Positions 7,190 to 15,157 are shown, counted from the stretch's first letter. The stretch: DNA of 18,322 nt from Clostridia bacterium (GCA_007136565.1 SLGS01000233.1:1-18322), one strand, 5' to 3'. Notes: generated from the letters alone by a model not told the origin. Numbers and translations are program-made.

Positions 7190-8665
7190 CTAACGTGCCC
7201 GCCAAGTCCTGTTGCGTCCCGCTTCTTTCGCCTCGTAGAGAGCCTCATCGGCGCGACGTACGAGGTCCACCGGATCCCGGCTTTCGCCCGGGACTTGCGC
7301 GGCCAGGCCGATGGAAACCGTGATCGCCTCCGATACATCGGAGGCTTCGTGCTCCATTTCCAGGTCTTCTATTCGCCTTCGGATCCGCTCGGCCACCTCG
7401 AAGGCGGCTTCCTCGTCGGCCTCGACGAGGATCACCCCGAACTCCTCCCCGCCGTAACGGGCCAGCAGGTCGCTCGGCCGCAGGCAATCTCGCCCTATGG
7501 CCTCGGCGATGGTTCGCAGGCAATGGTCGCCCATGACGTGACCGTAGGTATCGTTGTAAGCCTTGAAGTAATCCACGTCGACGAGCAATATCGCCATCTG
7601 CTTTCCATCGACGGCGTGCCGCGTCCAGGCCTTGGAGAGGAATTCGTCGAAAGAGCGTCGATTGGGGACGCCGGTCAGGCCGTCGGTGTCCGCCAAGCCA
7701 CGGATCGTTTCGTACCTGCGGGCGTTGGCTATCGCCAGGCCGGCGACGTCCAAGAGACCCAGCGCCACGCTGAGGTAGCGATCGCGGTACTCGGGAAACG
7801 CCAGTCCTTCGACCCGGATAACGCCGAAGAACTCGTCGCCCGATCGGACCGGAAGTCGGAACCCATCCTCACCGTATTCGGCATCGACCTCCCCGGGCGG
7901 TACGGAGCCCGCTTCCAGGTAGCGGATCTTCCTGGGACCAAAGAGCATCGTAAAGGTTTCGATCAGGAAGTCAACGACCTCTCGCTCGCTGAGGGTGGCG
8001 GATAACTGGCGGAGAAAGTCCAGGCCCATGGCATAGTTGGATAGAACCCGCTGATCCCGAAGCCTCTCTGTGGAGTGCGCCCTTTCACGACTCGCGAGTT
8101 TCCTGCCGAGGAAGATCCCGGCGAGGAACAGTTCCAGGTAATCCGTCCCGACGGGGAGCGTGGAGGAGGGTCTTCCCACGTGCTCTGCGAACTCGGCGAG
8201 ATGGGCTGAAGCTTCGTCGTCGACGCCGGTATCCAGCATCAACACTCCCCCCTCCAGGGGGGCGAAAAACTCCCGGATCGTCTCGCGGTCGAACCCCCAG
8301 GGCTCTATCTCGCTCCTCCAGTTTCGAATCCAGCCCGGTGTGGCCATGTAATACCCCCGGCTGGCGTACCAGCGGGTGGTGGTCGGGTTTACGAGTACGT
8401 CGAAGCAGAGATCGGTCCCGTGGTGGCCATATTCGATATCGCTCGTTTCCGGGAGTCGTGATACGCACGGTCCGGATACGACGTCGATGGTTTCGTATCC
8501 CGATGGATCGACGTCCTCGGGCAGCAAATCCAGGAGGGGGGAGACCCTTTCGCAATTTCCCGAAAACGTCCGCAACTCCACTTCTTCCGGCGGCAGCTCG
8601 CGCCTATCGAGGGCTTGCAGCTCGGAATGGAATTTGGAACAAAGTAGCACCAGGTGTTTAGCCAT
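7190..8665 (-). CDS. DUF1638-like / GAF / GGDEF diguanylate cyclase
   Basis: A 491-residue three-part protein. Residues 1-190 resemble DUF1638, a family common in corrinoid methyltransferase clusters: C9, C38, C67, C87, a YYMATPGW motif (105-112) and LMLDTGVDD (142-150). Residues 210-320 look like a GAF domain. Residues 325-491 form a GGDEF domain with metal-binding D363-x-D365, the active site GGEEF (405-409) and the I-site R396-P-S-D399 exactly five residues before it. It should therefore make c-di-GMP from two GTP and be inhibited by product. There are no membrane segments, so signal input is cytoplasmic. ATG 8665 has GGAGGGGAAGG directly upstream and overlaps the end of the MtaA-like gene by 8 bases. 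Operon context suggests the sensor reads a corrinoid, a methyl state or a related ligand. The GGDEF call is certain; the DUF1638 call is likely. Confidence 0.9.
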   Translation of the reverse strand: MAKHLVLLCSKFHSELQALDRRELPPEEVELRTFSGNCERVSPLLDLLPEDVDPSGYETIDVVSGPCVSRLPETSDIEYGHHGTDLCFDVLVNPTTTRWYASRGYYMATPGWIRNWRSEIEPWGFDRETIREFFAPLEGGVLMLDTGVDDEASAHLAEFAEHVGRPSSTLPVGTDYLELFLAGIFLGRKLASRERAHSTERLRDQRVLSNYAMGLDFLRQLSATLSEREVVDFLIETFTMLFGPRKIRYLEAGSVPPGEVDAEYGEDGFRLPVRSGDEFFGVIRVEGLAFPEYRDRYLSVALGLLDVAGLAIANARRYETIRGLADTDGLTGVPNRRSFDEFLSKAWTRHAVDGKQMAILLVDVDYFKAYNDTYGHVMGDHCLRTIAEAIGRDCLRPSDLLARYGGEEFGVILVEADEEAAFEVAERIRRRIEDLEMEHEASDVSEAITVSIGLAAQVPGESRDPVDLVRRADEALYEAKEAGRNRTWRAR

Positions 8666-9719
8666 CCTTCCCCTCCCCGGGTGCGATGCCGTAGCGCCCG
8701 TGTTCGTGTACGGCTTCGGATATCGCCATCATCGCGTCCTCGGGGACCTGCAGGGGCAATTCGCCGTGGTTGTCCGAGAGTATGAAACCTCCGCCCGCGG
8801 CGGCGGCATCGATGGCCTCGACGACTGCCTCCTCGGCCTGGCGGTGGTCCCAGTTCACCATCTTGATCCCGTTGAGGTTCCCGAGGAGGCTAATCCTTCC
8901 CAGTGAAGAGGCTTTTAGGCTGCGAAGATCCTCGGAATCCCCCACCCCCACCGCCGCCGTACCCGTTTCGGGGAGCCGGGGCATTATCGGCAGAGCGATT
9001 CCCGAGGCCAGGTGCGTGGCCGTCGGACCCTCTATCCTGCCCAGGGTGGACTTGCCGATGGCCAAGCCGGTCTTCCCGTAGAGTTCCTCGGGGATTATGG
9101 TCGGGGAGGACACCGGGTCGAAATAGCATATGGCCGTGGCCCCGGCCTTCAACTGGGCGTTGGCCCATCGTACGCAAAACTCCCGGTTAACCCGCATCAG
9201 ACTCCAGAATTCCTCGGGGTATTCGTAGATCAGGCTCAGGTATTCGGCGAAGCCCATCTGCATCACCGGCAAGGAGAAGGGGGACATAACGACGCCGATG
9301 ATGGGGGCTTCGTCGCCGATGCCCTTCTTCATGGATTCGGTGGCGTCCAGGACTCGGCGGAGATCCGGGTTCGATTCGACGTCGGGGACCTCCAGGGACG
9401 GGATATTTCGGCGATGTATCACCGGTTCCGCGGCGGTAGGTGGTCCGTCGGGGGAGTAGTTGACTTCACCACCCCAGGGGTACATCTCGATGGCCGCATA
9501 AAAGAAGGAGTAAAGGCAATCGTCCCGGTATTTTTCCCTGAGGCCCAGCTGTCCGCGGGCCACCAGATCGGGATCCCGGAAATACTCCCGGGGCTCCAAT
9601 CCCATCTCCTTGGCGCCGTGGAGATTGTTCAGCAGGAAAAAGGGCACCCTATCGGGTTCGCTGTGCCCCAGGGTCGTAAGTACTCTTTCGAGGGAGGTCA
9701 TGGCGTCTCTTGCGGTCAC
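8658..9719 (-). CDS. uroporphyrinogen decarboxylase-family (MtaA/CmuA-like) methyltransferase
   Basis: A 353-residue protein of the UroD/MtaA superfamily. Classic members (MtaA, MtbA) move a methyl group between a corrinoid protein and a thiol using Zn held by H-x-C...C. The N-terminus (ERVLTTLGHSEPDRVPFFL, 11-29) and the end (FILSDNHGELPLQVPEDAM, 312-330) match the fold. The zinc site is altered: H236-L-A238 replaces H-x-C, and D316-N-H318 stands where a PGC motif is usual. It could bind metal by histidines, use another acceptor, or be a non-methyltransferase paralogue. GTG 9719 has GGAGGTGGTAGATC upstream, and its GTGA overlaps the stop of the corrinoid gene, so the two are translationally coupled. 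Its own end overlaps the GGDEF gene. Length is normal for the family. Confidence 0.87.
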   Translation of the reverse strand: MTARDAMTSLERVLTTLGHSEPDRVPFFLLNNLHGAKEMGLEPREYFRDPDLVARGQLGLREKYRDDCLYSFFYAAIEMYPWGGEVNYSPDGPPTAAEPVIHRRNIPSLEVPDVESNPDLRRVLDATESMKKGIGDEAPIIGVVMSPFSLPVMQMGFAEYLSLIYEYPEEFWSLMRVNREFCVRWANAQLKAGATAICYFDPVSSPTIIPEELYGKTGLAIGKSTLGRIEGPTATHLASGIALPIMPRLPETGTAAVGVGDSEDLRSLKASSLGRISLLGNLNGIKMVNWDHRQAEEAVVEAIDAAAAGGGFILSDNHGELPLQVPEDAMMAISEAVHEHGRYGIAPGEGKDG

Positions 9720-10366
9720 GATCTACCACCTCCTTCGATATCTCGCATGATCCTCAGGGCGTCGAAGGCGGAATATCCGACGTCGTCGGCACCGACCCGT
9801 TTGTAAAGGTCGGGGTCAAGGCGAAAGGGCGCACCGCCCACGACGACCCGCGTCCCTCGCCCGGAGTCCGCCAATCCCTCGACCACCCTGGCGGTTTCCA
9901 GGGCGGAGGGGTAGAGGAGCACCGATATCAACAGCACTTCGAGGTCATCTCGCTCGCATCCGGCGAGGACCTCCTCCACGGAGCACTGGCCGTAATCGAG
10001 CACCTCGAAACCCCCGGCCCTCAGGGCCGAGTAAACGATCTTCTTGCCCAGCAGGTGGTGGTCGTTCAACACCGCGATGGCCGTTTTCGGGCCGCCCCGG
10101 GTTCCGGCGTCGGCCGGGGGAAGGATGGTGTCGGCGATCCGCTCGCATATCCGGCTGCTCATGTAGACGTGCGCCAGTGAATACGTGCCCCGCTCCCAAC
10201 CTACGCCGATTTCCTCTAGGACCGGCACCATGACCCGCTCCACGAAGGAAAAGGGGTGCTTGGGGTCTACGTTTTGGAGGGCCAACTTCTCGGCGCCGAT
10301 TCCGTCGACGGATAATAGGGTTTCTCGGAAGGCTGCGACGATATCGTCCAATGATACCCCTTTCAT
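9716..10366 (-). CDS. corrinoid (B12-binding) methyltransferase protein, MtaC/MtbC-like
   Basis: A 216-residue corrinoid carrier. Residues 1-85 form the helical cap domain (YSLAHVYMSSRICERI, 62-77). Residues 94-216 form the Rossmann-like B12 domain with the hallmark D102-x-H104-x-x-G107 (NDHHLLGKK), where H104 is the lower axial Co ligand. S148-V-L150 and GGAP (177-180) complete the cofactor tail site. It should shuttle methyl groups between a donor methyltransferase and the MtaA-like protein encoded next. ATG 10366 is the first start consistent with the family N-terminus, though its ribosome binding site is poor. TTG at residue 6 is an alternative. An open frame continues upstream to 10594 but overlaps the previous gene. 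No substrate-specific MtaB/MtbB-type gene is in the window. Confidence 0.92.
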   Translation of the reverse strand: MKGVSLDDIVAAFRETLLSVDGIGAEKLALQNVDPKHPFSFVERVMVPVLEEIGVGWERGTYSLAHVYMSSRICERIADTILPPADAGTRGGPKTAIAVLNDHHLLGKKIVYSALRAGGFEVLDYGQCSVEEVLAGCERDDLEVLLISVLLYPSALETARVVEGLADSGRGTRVVVGGAPFRLDPDLYKRVGADDVGYSAFDALRIMRDIEGGGRS

Positions 10367-10378
10367 ATGAGAGCGTGG

Positions 10379-10437
10379 TACTGAGTGGATGGGGGACGGG
10401 GCGGGAAGATGACCATCCCGCCCACGTCGACTCAGTA
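10379..10437. repeat. nested inverted repeat between ThDP-enzyme and corrinoid genes
   Basis: Outer arms TACTGAGT (10379-10386) and ACTCAGTA (10430-10437) are perfect complements. They enclose an inner hairpin, GGGCGGGA (10399-10406) with TCCCGCCC (10416-10423) and a 9-base loop. The right outer arm includes the stop codon of the minus-strand ThDP gene, and the element ends 13 bases from the corrinoid start. No U-tract follows on the minus strand. It may be a terminator or attenuator separating the corrinoid trio from the upstream genes, or an mRNA processing/stability element. Confidence 0.6.
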
Positions 10438-12165
10438 ACTCCTGCGGCGCCGCTTCTCGGCGGGGATCTTTTCGTCCCGTTGCCAGGCCGCCACCGGTGG
10501 TGTCAGTTCCGTCTCGGGTGGAACTCGGATTTCCAAAAAGGAGAGTTGCTCTTCGCGCGATACCATGAGCTCCCGGCGGAACTCGTCGGGACAAGACACC
10601 GCCACGGACCGGGCTCCCATGGCCTCGGCGGCTTTCACGTAGTCGGTCCCCGGAGCGAAGTCCACGGACAAGTATCTCTCTTCATAATAGAGCTTTTGAA
10701 GCATCTTAATCCATCCGTAAGATTCGTTGCGGAAGTGAACCACGATGATCGGACCCTCGCCGCGGCTTAGTGTTTCCAGTTCCCCCACGGTCATGTTCAG
10801 GCTTCCGTCGCCCACCAGGGCAACCACCGGGGTGTTCGGACGGGCCAGGGAAGCGCCCATGGCCGCCGGCAGGGCATAGCCCAGGGAACCGTGGCTGCGG
10901 GCGGCGTAGGCCGTCTTGCCCTCCGCCGTCGCGCAGTAGTAGGCCATGAGATACGGGGTCGGGGTGCCGGCATCGGCGATGAGGACCGCCTCGCTGGGCA
11001 GCGTTTCCTCCATGATCCCGAAGATCGCACCTGGGTGCAGGAGCCCCCCGGGCGCGGGTCCCGAGGCGTGGGCGCGCCGGCGTTCGTCTTCCGCCGCATC
11101 CTTTAGGTCCCGGACCCAGTCGGACCTTTCCGCCGGTTCGCGGTAATCGGCGAGGCAGGCCAGGAGATCCCCGGCCGCGAGGCGCGCATCGGCCATCAGG
11201 GCTTCGGCGGGGTCGGCGTTCAGGCCGAGATTTAGCGGGTTGGCATCCACGTGAACCAGGGTGGGGGAGTTGGCCAGGAGATTGCCCCCCCAGGTGGTAG
11301 TGGAGTTCAATTTGGTGCCGATGGCCAGGAGGAAGTCGCACTCGCGCATGGCGCGGTTGGAGGCTTCCTTGGCCCCGTTGCCGCCGATTACCCCCAGGGC
11401 CAGGGGATGGTCTTCGGGCACGCCACCCTTACCGTCCATGCTGCTGACCACCGCTGCACCGAGGTGCTCGGCCAGCTCGGTCACGGCCTGTCCGGCGCCG
11501 GAGAGGTGGACTCCGCCCCCGACCAGGATGACGGGTCTCGTCGCCTCGAGCATTAGCTTCGTGGCGCGGGTTACCGAATCCGCGTCCGGTCGCGCTCGGT
11601 GGGATGGATAGTTGCATGGGCTGCCCGGAGTATCTGAGTTCGACGCGTCGGGCGCGGCGACGTCCGCGGCCAATACGTCCTCGGGTAGTGCCAGATGGGC
11701 CGCCCCGCCCGGGGGAGCCGTGGCGCTTCGAAAGACCGAACGCACCAGGTGCGGGATGAACTCGGGGCGAAGGGCCCGCAGGCTCTCTCGCGTACTGCTT
11801 TTGTAAAGCCCCACCTGGTCCAAGGAGGTAATCGACGCTCGGTTGTCGCTGCTCAGGGGGGTGTCGCTGGTCAACAGTACCATCGGGACGTTGCTGTCGT
11901 CGGCTTCTGCGGCCGCCGGCAATAGGTAGGTAGCCCCGCCCCCGCTGGGTGCCTCTACCACGCCGGGTCTGCCGGATAGGCGGGCGTAGGCGTCCGCCAT
12001 GTAACCGGTCGACCTCTCATCCCGCCCCAGGATATGGCTAATGCTCGAATCCCTGAGTGCGTCGTAAAAGGCCATGGTGGTATCCCCCGGGAGCCCAAAG
12101 AGGTTATCCACCCCGTGGGTTTCCAGTATCTTGACGAGTAAATCCGCTCCTCGCACCTCGTTCAT
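10432..12165 (-). CDS. thiamine diphosphate-dependent enzyme, acetolactate synthase-like
   Basis: A 577-residue ThDP enzyme with the usual three domains: pyrimidine-binding (1-170), a central domain (195-345) and PP-binding (375-560). The catalytic glutamate is E50 in GRDERSTGYMADAYA. The Mg/ThDP motif starts at G452-D-G454 and ends at N480 in FRNESYG, where RN replaces the more common NN. Relatives include acetolactate synthase, benzoylformate and phenylpyruvate decarboxylases and sulfoacetaldehyde acetyltransferase. No feature fixes the substrate, and no regulatory ilvN-type subunit is adjacent. The basic C-terminus (KRRRRSY) is unusual. ATG 12165 is directly preceded by GGAAAGGGG, so spacing is tight. 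It is 66 bases downstream of the class A-like hydrolase gene and probably in its transcript. Confidence 0.88.
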   Translation of the reverse strand: MNEVRGADLLVKILETHGVDNLFGLPGDTTMAFYDALRDSSISHILGRDERSTGYMADAYARLSGRPGVVEAPSGGGATYLLPAAAEADDSNVPMVLLTSDTPLSSDNRASITSLDQVGLYKSSTRESLRALRPEFIPHLVRSVFRSATAPPGGAAHLALPEDVLAADVAAPDASNSDTPGSPCNYPSHRARPDADSVTRATKLMLEATRPVILVGGGVHLSGAGQAVTELAEHLGAAVVSSMDGKGGVPEDHPLALGVIGGNGAKEASNRAMRECDFLLAIGTKLNSTTTWGGNLLANSPTLVHVDANPLNLGLNADPAEALMADARLAAGDLLACLADYREPAERSDWVRDLKDAAEDERRRAHASGPAPGGLLHPGAIFGIMEETLPSEAVLIADAGTPTPYLMAYYCATAEGKTAYAARSHGSLGYALPAAMGASLARPNTPVVALVGDGSLNMTVGELETLSRGEGPIIVVHFRNESYGWIKMLQKLYYEERYLSVDFAPGTDYVKAAEAMGARSVAVSCPDEFRRELMVSREEQLSFLEIRVPPETELTPPVAAWQRDEKIPAEKRRRRSY

Positions 12166-12231
12166 CCCCTTTCCGCGCCCGCGGTTTGGCGCGCGCTATT
12201 CCCGCATGCCGTCGGCGAATGGGTTCCGCTC

Positions 12232-13086
12232 CTATCCCGTGGCGGAAGGGGGTCGGGCGATCCCTTGCCCGTGGGCACTGGCTCCGTCGAGGTTGAGCAT
12301 GGCGGTGTGAACGCGCCTGATGGTGTCCGCCACCCAAAAGTCCTGGTCCATGGCGTCGCCGCCGTAGTATTTCGTCATGACGGCTAGGATGTACGGGCGC
12401 CTCTCGAGGTATATGATGCCCGCGTCGCAGCGCACCTTGTCCATGCCTCCGGGCTTATTGGCGACCTTCGTTCCCTTGGGAAGAGCCGCGGCCATGGGGC
12501 CTTTCTTCGGTTTTTGTAGTATGCCCAGGCATATCTCGGCGGCATCGGGGTCGAGAGTTTGCCCATCGGAGATCAGGGCGAGCATTTCCACCATTTCCTT
12601 GGGGGTACTGAGGTTCTCCCGATCTGCGGCGATGGCTTCGTAATCCTGCATCTTTCGCCCCACCACCGTGGACGAAAGACCCCATCGGGAGGTGAAGTCG
12701 CGCATGCGATCCAGCCCCACCCGGTCTATGACCATGTTGGTCGCGGTATTGTCGGATACGATAATCATCAGCGTGGCCACGTCGATCCAACTGATCTCCG
12801 CCGATTGCTCTAGGTACCCGATCACGCCCGATCCCGGTACCGCCATGTGGGGACCTACGGTGACCCGCTCGTCGAGATCGATGTCGCCCCGCGCATCCAT
12901 CTCGGCCAGGGCGGCCAGGAGGTGTATCTTGATGGATGAAGCGGTGGGGAATACTTCGTTTCCGTTGATATCGATGACCCTACCGCCCTCGATGTCGCGC
13001 AGGTGAAGGCCCGCCACGCCCTCGAATTCTGCGGTCCTTTGCCTCAGTTCCTTTTCCAGGGAATCCCAAAACAGGTGTTCGCCCAT
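12232..13086 (-). CDS. class A beta-lactamase-fold serine hydrolase
   Basis: A 284-residue protein of the Beta-lactamase2 family. It has the nucleophile motif S50-S-I-K53, the SDN loop S111-D-N113 and K211-P-G-G in place of KTG. The omega-loop region (RKMQDYEAIAADRENLSTP, 144-162) lacks the canonical E-x-x-L-N of true beta-lactamases, so an amidase or peptidase role is as likely as resistance. There is no signal peptide, which is odd for a beta-lactamase and points to the cytoplasm. ATG 13086 has GGAGGGAG upstream with 8-base spacing. ATG 13146, in frame and following GGAGGGAAGGAGG, would add 20 charged residues. The gene is divergent from the amidohydrolase and heads the minus-strand block. 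Confidence 0.88.
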   Translation of the reverse strand: MGEHLFWDSLEKELRQRTAEFEGVAGLHLRDIEGGRVIDINGNEVFPTASSIKIHLLAALAEMDARGDIDLDERVTVGPHMAVPGSGVIGYLEQSAEISWIDVATLMIIVSDNTATNMVIDRVGLDRMRDFTSRWGLSSTVVGRKMQDYEAIAADRENLSTPKEMVEMLALISDGQTLDPDAAEICLGILQKPKKGPMAAALPKGTKVANKPGGMDKVRCDAGIIYLERRPYILAVMTKYYGGDAMDQDFWVADTIRRVHTAMLNLDGASAHGQGIARPPSATG

Positions 13087-13146
13087 GCGTATCGCTCCCT
13101 CCGAAGTACGTATCTCTTCTCGATGATCTTCCTTCACCTTCCGCAT

Positions 13147-13236
13147 CCTCCTTCCCTCCAAGCGCAGGATGTGCTTTTGATGCGGAGAAGTTCCTCGGAT
13201 AGGTCGGGATGGATTTTTCGAAGGGAGACGGTGCAG
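13147..13236. promoter_or_regulatory. divergent promoter region of class A-like hydrolase and amidohydrolase
   Basis: About 90-150 bases separate two divergent starts. On the plus strand TTGATG (13177-13182) and TAGGTC (13200-13205) are 17 bases apart, a weak sigma70-like pair, with the ribosome binding site AAGGGAG at 13221-13227. On the minus strand the region holds GGAGGGAAGGAGG before the alternative start at 13146. No clear operator was recognised. Confidence 0.3.
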
Positions 13237-14541
13237 ATGAAAGGCGAGTCCATTGCCCTCAGGGCGGCCGGTATGTGGTCCGGCGATGCATTGGTCGAGG
13301 ACGTACTGGTGTCCATCGAGGGAGATAGGATCAGCGGAGTGTTCGGAACCCGGGGCGGGGAAGAAGTTTTCGAGGTAACCCCGGGCTCCAGGGCGGGCAA
13401 GGTGGGGCCCGAGGGAATCACCTGCGATGATGGTTGGCGCACCGTAGATCTCGGGGAATCTTACCTCCTGCCGGGGCTGATCGATTGCCACGTGCACACG
13501 GTCTTCTCGGGCGATGGTTCGGATATCCACCGGGGACTCGCCCCGGATCGGTCCACACTGATGCTCAGGGCGGCGGAGAACGCGCGCCTCTCCCTAAACT
13601 CCGGGGTTACCACCATAGTTGATGTAGGGGCCCCCGGCGAAGTGATATTCCCCCTGAGTCGGGCGATAGACGAGGGGGTCATCAGGGCTTCTAGGATCAT
13701 AGCGGCAGGCCCCCCGGTAACGATAACCGGCGGTCACCTCTGGCCCATGGGTGGAGAGGCGGATACCGTCGACGAAGTGGTGACCATGGTGCGAAGGCTC
13801 ATGCGTGACGGCGCCGGCATCCTCAAGGTCATGGGCACCGGAGGGGGGACGCCGGGAACCAATTCCTTCGTTCCCGTCTACGGGGAAGACGCGCTCTCCG
13901 CCATCGTGGCCGAGGCCCGGCGGTTGAATCGACGAACGCTGATACACTCCGGCGCCACTGCCGCCACCCGGGCCGCCGTCAGGGCGGGGTTCGACGTGAT
14001 CTTCCACGGGCACTTCCATCGCTCCGACGGCACCCTCTCCTATGACGAGGGGGTAGTTTCGGAGATGGTCGAGGCGGGGACGAGGTTGAATCCGACCCTC
14101 TGGGTAAATCGAGTGCTGGGGGAGGTAGCGCGCCGGGAGGCGGAAGAGGGGGTCCGCGGTGCTCGGGAGATGGCCGAGTATCGCGAATCCAGGTATCGGG
14201 CACAGGCCGAGAACGTATCCAGGATGTTCGATGCCGGGGTCCGGCCACTGATGGGATCGGATTCCGGTTGGGGCCACGTGGGTTTCTCCGACGGGCTTTT
14301 TCGGGAATTGAAGTCCGCGGCGGAACTCGGCTTCTCGGCGTCGACCCTCCTGGATCTCGTCACCCGCGGGGCCGCCGAATTCCTCGGACGCTCGGATCTC
14401 GGGGAGATCGTCCCCGGGGCAACCGCGGACATAGTGGCCTCGCCGGGAAGGCCCTGGGAGCACATCGAGGAAGTCTCCACCATCAATTTCGTGATGATGG
14501 AGGGAGAAGTATATCGCTCTCCGTTCGACGAGGGTAGATAG
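13237..14541 (+). CDS. metal-dependent amidohydrolase (imidazolonepropionase/prolidase-like)
   Basis: A 434-residue amidohydrolase-superfamily enzyme. Metal-site residues are H85-x-H87 in LPGLIDCHVHT, probable carboxylated K197 in GILKVMGTGG, H237 in LIHSGA, H257 (or H259) in IFHGHF and D342 in MGSDSGW. The N- and C-terminal ends form the small beta domain, the latter around EIVPGATADIVA. Family members hydrolyse cyclic amides, dipeptides or related C-N bonds; a Xaa-Pro dipeptidase-like activity is possible. Residues 40-68 are a longer insertion than usual before the HxH strand. ATG 13237 is chosen because GGGAG lies 9 bases upstream; the frame is open back to 13003 but overlaps the divergent gene. 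The flavin reductase gene follows after 25 bases, so the two probably share a transcript. Confidence 0.9.
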   Translation: MKGESIALRAAGMWSGDALVEDVLVSIEGDRISGVFGTRGGEEVFEVTPGSRAGKVGPEGITCDDGWRTVDLGESYLLPGLIDCHVHTVFSGDGSDIHRGLAPDRSTLMLRAAENARLSLNSGVTTIVDVGAPGEVIFPLSRAIDEGVIRASRIIAAGPPVTITGGHLWPMGGEADTVDEVVTMVRRLMRDGAGILKVMGTGGGTPGTNSFVPVYGEDALSAIVAEARRLNRRTLIHSGATAATRAAVRAGFDVIFHGHFHRSDGTLSYDEGVVSEMVEAGTRLNPTLWVNRVLGEVARREAEEGVRGAREMAEYRESRYRAQAENVSRMFDAGVRPLMGSDSGWGHVGFSDGLFRELKSAAELGFSASTLLDLVTRGAAEFLGRSDLGEIVPGATADIVASPGRPWEHIEEVSTINFVMMEGEVYRSPFDEGR

Positions 14542-14566
14542 GTAATCGCCATCGGAGGTGTGTGGC

Positions 14567-15133
14567 TTGGAAAAGATGAGCGTCAATCCACAGGTATTCG
14601 TCAACCCCGTACCCCTGGTATTGGTGACGGCGGCGGACGAGAGGGGACGCAGTAGCGTATTGACCGTCGGGTGGGCCGGCGGCCTTTGCGCCGATCCCCC
14701 ATTCGTCGGGATATCGGTTCGCCGGGACCGGTATTCCCACGGGATCATCAGCGATTCGGGGGAGTACGGGGTTAACCTACCCACCAGGCATCTGCTGGAA
14801 GTGGTGGATTACTGCGGGACGGTCTCGGGTGCAGACCGAGACAAGTTCGCCGATACCGGGTTGAACCCCGAGGCGGCGCAGGAGCTCCGCTGGGCGCCGC
14901 TGATCCACGAGTGCCCTGTGAACCTCGAATGCATCGTCACCGAAGTTCTCCGCCTGGGGAGCCACGATTTCTTCGTCGGGGAAGTCGTGTCCACCCGTTG
15001 TCGGGAGGAATGGGTCGGGGACGGGCGTATCAGAGCGGATCACGGGGATCTGCTCGCTTACTCCACGGGCACTTACCTGTCCGTGGGTGAGGACCTGGGA
15101 CGTCGGGGGAAATCCTTCAGGCCCGGGGGTTGA
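14567..15133 (+). CDS. flavin reductase family / flavoredoxin-like FMN-binding protein
   Basis: A 188-residue protein of the flavin reductase-like split-barrel family, which binds FMN and passes electrons from NAD(P)H or protein donors. Typical elements are VNPVPLVLVTAADERG near the start, LTVGWAGGLCADPPFVGISV (the FMN contact strand region), SGEYGVNLPT, and YCGTVSGADRDKF. In anaerobes such proteins are often called flavoredoxins. TTG 14567 is preferred: GGAGG (14554-14558) ends 8 bases before it. GTG 14558 overlaps that site, and ATG 14576 is 17 bases away. It lies 25 bases after the amidohydrolase gene. A hairpin follows the stop. Its electron partner is not obvious; the FNR-type protein at the right edge is one candidate. 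Confidence 0.88.
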   Translation: MEKMSVNPQVFVNPVPLVLVTAADERGRSSVLTVGWAGGLCADPPFVGISVRRDRYSHGIISDSGEYGVNLPTRHLLEVVDYCGTVSGADRDKFADTGLNPEAAQELRWAPLIHECPVNLECIVTEVLRLGSHDFFVGEVVSTRCREEWVGDGRIRADHGDLLAYSTGTYLSVGEDLGRRGKSFRPGG

Positions 15134-15157
15134 TGTAGCATCCTTCCAGCTCTATCC

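Noticed and set aside
9012..9806. Plus-strand open frame of 264 codons
   Set aside because: Antisense to the MtaA-like and corrinoid genes and without motifs.
10432..13086. Beta-lactam (clavam-like) biosynthesis from a ThDP enzyme next to a beta-lactamase-like gene
   Set aside because: No beta-lactam synthetase, amidinohydrolase or oxygenase gene is present, and an oxygen-dependent route does not fit the anaerobic gene set.
13594..14784. Minus-strand open frame of 396 codons
   Set aside because: Covers the amidohydrolase and flavin reductase genes in antisense; both real genes have strong motifs.
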